DNA of 64,000 nucleotides from Zhengitettix transpicula (lineage: Eukaryota; Arthropoda; Insecta; Orthoptera; Tetrigidae). A program made the translations under genes and the position numbers. The notes beneath the pieces were generated by a model that did no database searches, was not told where the DNA came from, and was given only the letters and a program-made list of their open reading frames with translations. Position 1 is the stretch's first letter. Each line of letters begins with the position of its first letter. Below, one piece after another: positions 59,620-64,000 of the stretch. The stretch lies in contig CM073591.1 in NCBI GenBank assembly GCA_037074705.1, positions 91,919,532-91,983,531 of the forward strand. The letters are read 5' to 3'.

Positions 59620-61246
59620 TTTACTACTACTACTCTTTTGATTTCTGGTGGTATATTCCTATTACCTTCCCTTGATAAAATATTCCATAATCCTTCGACA
59701 TTAATATATTATCAGTTAATGGTGCATTCCGATTCGTGGTGGGTTTTCGAATCTGTAATTACAGACTATTTTAAACATATACGTGAAAGCAACAGAAGTA
59801 GAGTTAAAGATCGGTAGAGGTCAGGAAAGGAAACTCAATATCACCTTAAATTTTCAGTACAACGCTTGAAGGTATTTCCACAACTTATGAATAAAATGTT
59901 TATGTAGACTGTTTATTGAACATATGAGGGCAAAGCTCACTGAAATCTGAATCAAATATGCCATTGGAACTTAACAGTCAACTAGTTGACCATTGTGTAC
60001 TGCAAGTATTGTAGTAAAACGTAGACAAAAACTGCATGATTGCAATGAAATAGAAGTTCCGCGGAGACGAAGAGAAATGGTCAGGGGAGAGAAATACTGG
60101 AAAATATCAGTTACGAAATAATATGAGCTTTGTAAAATTAATAAAGCAATTCCAGATACATTAAAACACTCAATATAATAGCGGACGTCAAATTGGGGAA
60201 AAAATTATATATAGTAACCGACGAGATTATCAACGATCATGATAGGAAGATTAAGAAGATAGCAATATATACATTAGTTATAACGTAAAAAAAATTACCT
60301 TCTAGGGTATTTTTTGACAATTATTGTCAATTATTGAATTGAATTAAATAAATTATTTACACTGATACTGGGTTTCACTAGACGGAGAAACAATCGGATA
60401 TCTTAATGAATCGAATTTTAGTATCCGTGAAGCAGCCAACTTCGTCATCGTATCTGCTCGATGTGTAACGTATCTGATAACGACAAGTTGAAGAATGAAT
60501 AATTGATCTTCATACCACCGTTTCTGTGTGAAAAGTTTTAATTTTTTTTTGGTCAATCTTCCGATACCACAAAGTATCATTTCTTCAGGTAATTATAGGT
60601 CCTATAAAAATTTTAGTTTCTGGAGACGTGTCGACCCACGTCCAGGCACGGATCCACACCTCTGGTCGATGCTTATAATCAAACTACGGGGATTATGTTC
60701 AGACAAACGGGCGCCATGGTCAAGTACTCAACCTTTGCTAATATCTAAAATAAAGCTAAATTGAATCAAATATATTAAGTAATAGTCAACAATCGCTCTA
60801 CAGTTGTAATCATTGGCATTAATTAAAGTAAATTCATTAATAATATTGTTTAAGTAAATTATAATATTGTTAATTTTTGTTTAGAGATCGTATTCCTGGT
60901 CGTAAGGTTAAGATGATATACATAATTATTTTGCGTCTAACAACGGCGACTGAAGTGCCTAACACGTTCTCTACCCGCACGATTTTTTTGTAAACCAGGA
61001 TGCGCTCAACATGTCTAGTTTAACTGTAAATATAATTAGTATCCAATGTGTTATAAAAATAGACGATTTGAATAATGTGTTTGTGTACTGTAATAAGCTT
61101 GTAACACTTTTCATAACTCGTATTGTTTATATAAAACTGACTATAAACTATAAACTAACATCAAAACTGAGCTATAGTATAGTGCGATTAAAATTAGAAG
61201 GCATTCATCTGTTAATTTAATGAGTCCACGAATCAAAATGCTTAAA
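59620..61246. other. No gene recognised
   Basis: At 60545-60595, the minus strand has CCTGAAGA, AAT, a perfect GATAC/GTATC stem and GGAAG, a possible outlier of Family B. The remainder is AT-rich. Confidence 0.4.
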
Positions 61247-61609
61247 ATTACGGCCTGGACAAGCAGCGTTGCCGAACAATCCCTGTGAATTCTACTAATT
61301 TGAGTGAGTTGTTTACGCAGTCCATTTGTGATAACGTGGCAGCAGCGCCTCCCACTTCGGGAAACCCCAAGTGACTTCTTTTTCTTATCACAGTATAAAT
61401 TTTTAAAATCTTTCTTGAATACTTATAAAGGTTAAATCATACTAATGGAAATAAAACTAAATTTAGAACGTTACTTTTTTACTTTTTAGTTAGCTTATTA
61501 TCTTAAGGATTTTCTCATTGTGGCAAAACATATATGATGGATTTTAAAAAGTGATATTTACATACATGGTTTTGATAAATCTAGAGTATAATTTGTCCTT
61601 AGTTGGTTA

Positions 61610-61960
61610 AATGCGACGTTGTTTTTTTTACGTTCTTCATAACATTTTTGGTAGGGGAATGTTGTGGAAGGTTTGTGAAATTAATGGATTAGGATGTAGG
61701 ATTGATCTGCGTAGTTGGCTATGGAATCCTTTTTTCTACTTGTACTATTGTGGGAATATTCAGGTGTGAGTGGATTCGGTGGTTGGGGAAATACCAAGGA
61801 AAGTTGCTAATGTATCTTAGCACTTTGTTTAGGAAAGTTTTATTAATGCGTCCCAGATGTTACAATAGTATTACTAGATAGGGGATATCAAAGAGGTGTA
61901 TATACGAATTTTGGTTTTGAGGGACAGTGTAGAATTAGGTGATAGTAGCGGTTTTTATAA
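61610..61960 (-). pseudogene. Jockey-type LINE fragment inside the TIR element
   Basis: The minus strand reads PLLSPNSTLSLKTKIRIYTS (about 61955-61896) then LISPI, the xLSLxxKLxIYxxxIRPI thumb motif. In other frames it gives LRYISNFPWYFPNHRIHSHL (about 61828-61769) and NIPTIVQVEKRI, the C-terminal block LRxIxNAPWYVxN..DLxIPTV. Stops and frameshifts are present. It belongs to a different Jockey subfamily from the copy at 58765-59615. Confidence 0.78.
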
Positions 61961-62401
61961 TCTAAATCTTATGTCAAGTTGATTGTAAATTTACAACGTA
62001 AAAGTTAAATTGGAGAATAATATTAACATTTGATTATTACCGAGGAATGGGCTTGTAAAACTATTTCTCACAAAATATTTATTATAGCACTAAGTAATAA
62101 CAGAACATTTCCCTTGTAACATGACCGATAACTGACCGCATGCGTATTTCAGTCCTTATGTAATGTTATATTAATAAAATAATGTTTAATAATTCCCATA
62201 CACGTGAAACCATACTGTGCAGTTATCGTCTAACTCGTCGTACTGAACCAAAACCACCTTAATAATTCTTGAAATAGATTTTACATGCTGAAAATATACA
62301 GAAAGAAATGTGAAAATTCTCTTACACAAAACTTTTTAATTGTTTTAAAAACTGTTTTATTGGATTTTATGATGAAAAACTGAGATTAGTTTGGTCGTTG
62401 T

Positions 62402-62692
62402 CTATTACATGAAATTGAGTAATCTGTGTTCCCAAACCTTTTGTGGCATGTTTCGAGGGCTTTGTGTGGACACGGCTCTATCTGCAGAGCCTGTGCAAGA
62501 CTGGTGCTGTAAAGCAGCCACAAAGTCTTTGTCACAGTTCCAAAGCTTTGCCGATAAAGACGTGGCACACTGCTCAATGAACGTCCTGTACTCGTGGAGA
62601 AATACGTCGCTACATTCACACAGCATTTGGTAAAACTTGTCGTATTTCTCATCCCGTTCTTTAGCACGAAGCGTTACAGAATCAGTGGGGAA
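62402..62692 (-). pseudogene. Unassigned ORF fragment inside the TIR element
   Basis: A minus-strand frame from about 62692 to the stop at 62405 gives about 95 residues. It contains DSVTLRAKERDEKYDKFYQM, ECSDVFLHEYRTFIEQC and RNMPQKVWEHRLLNFM. The mixed charged composition and Cys/Trp content look like real protein rather than AT-rich noise, and a possible splice acceptor (TTTAAG) sits just before it. I do not recognise the family. It could be the last exon of a transposase or a captured host fragment. A second minus-strand frame over the same bases is probably its shadow. Confidence 0.4.
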
Positions 62693-63326
62693 AGCTTAAA
62701 GTACTTTGATCTGTGCATTAAATCCATATGGTAATCCGACAAAGAAAAAGTAACGTTCTAAATTTAGTTTTATTTCCATTAGTACGATTTAACCTTTATA
62801 ATTATTCAAGAAACATATTAAAAATTTATACTGTGATAAAAAAATAAGTCACTTGGGGTTTCCGCTGCTGCCACTCACACGTGATCACAAATGGACTGTG
62901 TAAACAACACACTCAAATTAATAGAATTCACTGGGATTGTTCGGCAACGCTGCTTGTCCAGGCCGTAATAACTCGAAACTTTCTCTAACAGAAATATATT
63001 TATTTTAGTTACGATTTGAATGGCGTTATACTTAAATCACATTGAACATATATGATATTTCAGTCCCTGTATTTTTTGCTCCACGTGTCCATATTTGGGG
63101 CTAAGTATTCAACTATTTATTATTTTTTGTAACTTCAAGTTTAAAAGGAAAATAGCGATTTTTGAGAAAAAATACAGACTTAATGCATATTCAGATATTT
63201 GCTGGAAAATAATTCTCTTAGTGAAAATTAGTAATTATAGAGTTATAAGTAATAACTTTAAGGGGATTTGTCCGCGGAGGATCAAGAAAGCCTGCGAGAG
63301 AATTCTCGCGCAGGTGAACCTCCCCA

Positions 63327-63822
63327 GAGAGCTCTGGCGGAGGCTACCTTTGGGGATGCCTTTACATCTCTCTGGTTTCTTTTTTAACTAAGGGTCCCAC
63401 ATGCCGAGGCACCTCGACCTGTTTTGAGAGGTGTATGTTCCGGGGTCGCAGACCTTGGGAATATAGTATGAGTTGTCTTCTATTCCTATTGGAATAGTCG
63501 GCCTGGTGCCTCCGCAACCAGTCAAGGCACGGCGACGGGTAAGCTGCGACCCCACAGCGAACCCCTCTCCCACCATCGGAAGGGAGTGGGACAAGTACCA
63601 AATGCCCGACCTACCTGATGCAGGTTTTTATAGGGTTTTCCCTGCATAACTTTTAGGCGATTTGCGGGGTAGGATCCTTAAACCATAGCCCGGGGGCCGT
63701 AGTTAACCCTTGGCTACCTTCCTCTACCCTTCCGCATCCCCCTTTCAGATCCCTTCCTATGCTATTAAAGGGGAGTTGCCACCATGTGGATTACCCTCAT
63801 GTAGCCTGTTACCCTAAAAAAA
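63327..63822 (+). mobile_element. Family A retroposon, full-length (copy 10)
   Basis: Begins AGAGAGCTCTGGCGGAGGCT and ends TGTAGCCTGTTACCCTAAAA with an A-rich tail to about 63833. It is about 93% like copy 9 by eye over nearly 490 bp, which suggests a fairly recent burst for these two. Internal landmarks are GTTTTGAGAGGTGTATGTTC, ATGCCCGACCTACCTGATGC and CCATAGCCCGGGGGCC. No protein motif is found in any frame. Confidence 0.9.
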
Positions 63823-64000
63823 ATGAAAAAAATGGGGGATTTTATGAACCTGTACAATACAGAGTTCGTTTATATTCCAAATACGTTTCTATATAACTAA
63901 ATATTCGTAAAATATAAAAAAGCCATTATTTTATATAACTCGCTTTATTATCTCTAATTGGCATTTATTACACTACCTTATTTTCCTCTGTGTGTCAAAT

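Larger units (their letters stand above)
61247..62969. mobile_element. DNA transposon-like element with ~230 bp inverted ends
   Basis: The left arm (61247-61481) begins ATTACGGCCTGGACAAGCAG and is repeated in reverse complement at 62741-62969, sharing GCGTTGCCGAACAATCCC, CAGTCCATTTGTGAT, AACCCCAAGTGACTT and GAACGTTACTTTTT. Arms are about 85% identical with small indels. The 1.26 kb interior contains a Jockey-like fragment and an unassigned minus-strand frame. Long inverted ends are typical of Mutator-like or foldback elements. I see no clear target duplication, so the superfamily is open. Confidence 0.85.
22338..64000 (+). other. Frq: First intron of Frq (open at window end)
   Basis: It begins with the consensus donor GTAAGC. 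I looked for the conserved second exon (a TEKE..QWHKGF-like frame in GC-richer sequence with an AG acceptor) on the + strand and saw none, so the intron is inferred to exceed 41.6 kb. It is filled with the transposon relics, MITEs and mitochondrial insert listed separately. Confidence 0.7.

Overview
This window reads as nuclear DNA from an arthropod, most likely an insect with a large, repeat-rich genome. It is strongly AT-rich, has no long open reading frames, and is crowded with decayed transposable elements. I can support only one host protein-coding segment: the first coding exon of frequenin (neuronal calcium sensor 1, Frq/NCS-1) at 22274-22337 on the + strand. It starts with an ideal Kozak context, ends in a GTAAGC splice donor, and sits at the end of a CpG-rich 5' leader (about 22080-22273). 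I see no second exon downstream, so the remaining 41.6 kb to the window end is best read as the first intron of Frq. The 22 kb to the left is promoter-distal or intergenic.

Left side (1-21900): a ~330 bp near-palindrome resembling two opposed Penelope pLTRs (386-718); a degenerate tandem array (1040-2790); a Penelope-like element (PLE) relic with GIY-YIG endonuclease remains plus its promoter-like tail (4320-5745); a hAT transposase relic (6580-7475); a ~30 bp minisatellite split by a MITE (9195-10530); mariner remains (15440-15800); a TIR element carrying a tRNA-like Pol III promoter (16929-17169); and a LINE relic (19350-20090).

Right side (22338-64000, intronic): LINE relics at 27630-28075, 36190-36930, 58765-59615 and 61610-61960; mariner remains at 33745-33850 and 35250-35990; TIR/MITE elements at 34685-35056, 38981-39366 and 61247-62969; and a nuclear copy of mitochondrial rRNA genes (rrnL 5' part, trnV, rrnS 3' part) at about 50590-51300.

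Two dispersed families tie the window together. Family A is a ~490 bp poly(A)-tailed retroposon without recognisable coding capacity (ten copies, one nested in another with a target-site duplication). Family B is a set of PLE ends with the core CTGANGA, a short hairpin, then GAAACG. Its stem shows paired (compensatory) substitutions, and several copies are arranged as inverted or tandem pairs. The core resembles the hammerhead motifs known from PLEs but does not fully match the canonical fold.

All element identifications come from reading translated fragments and repeat alignments by eye. No database search was possible.
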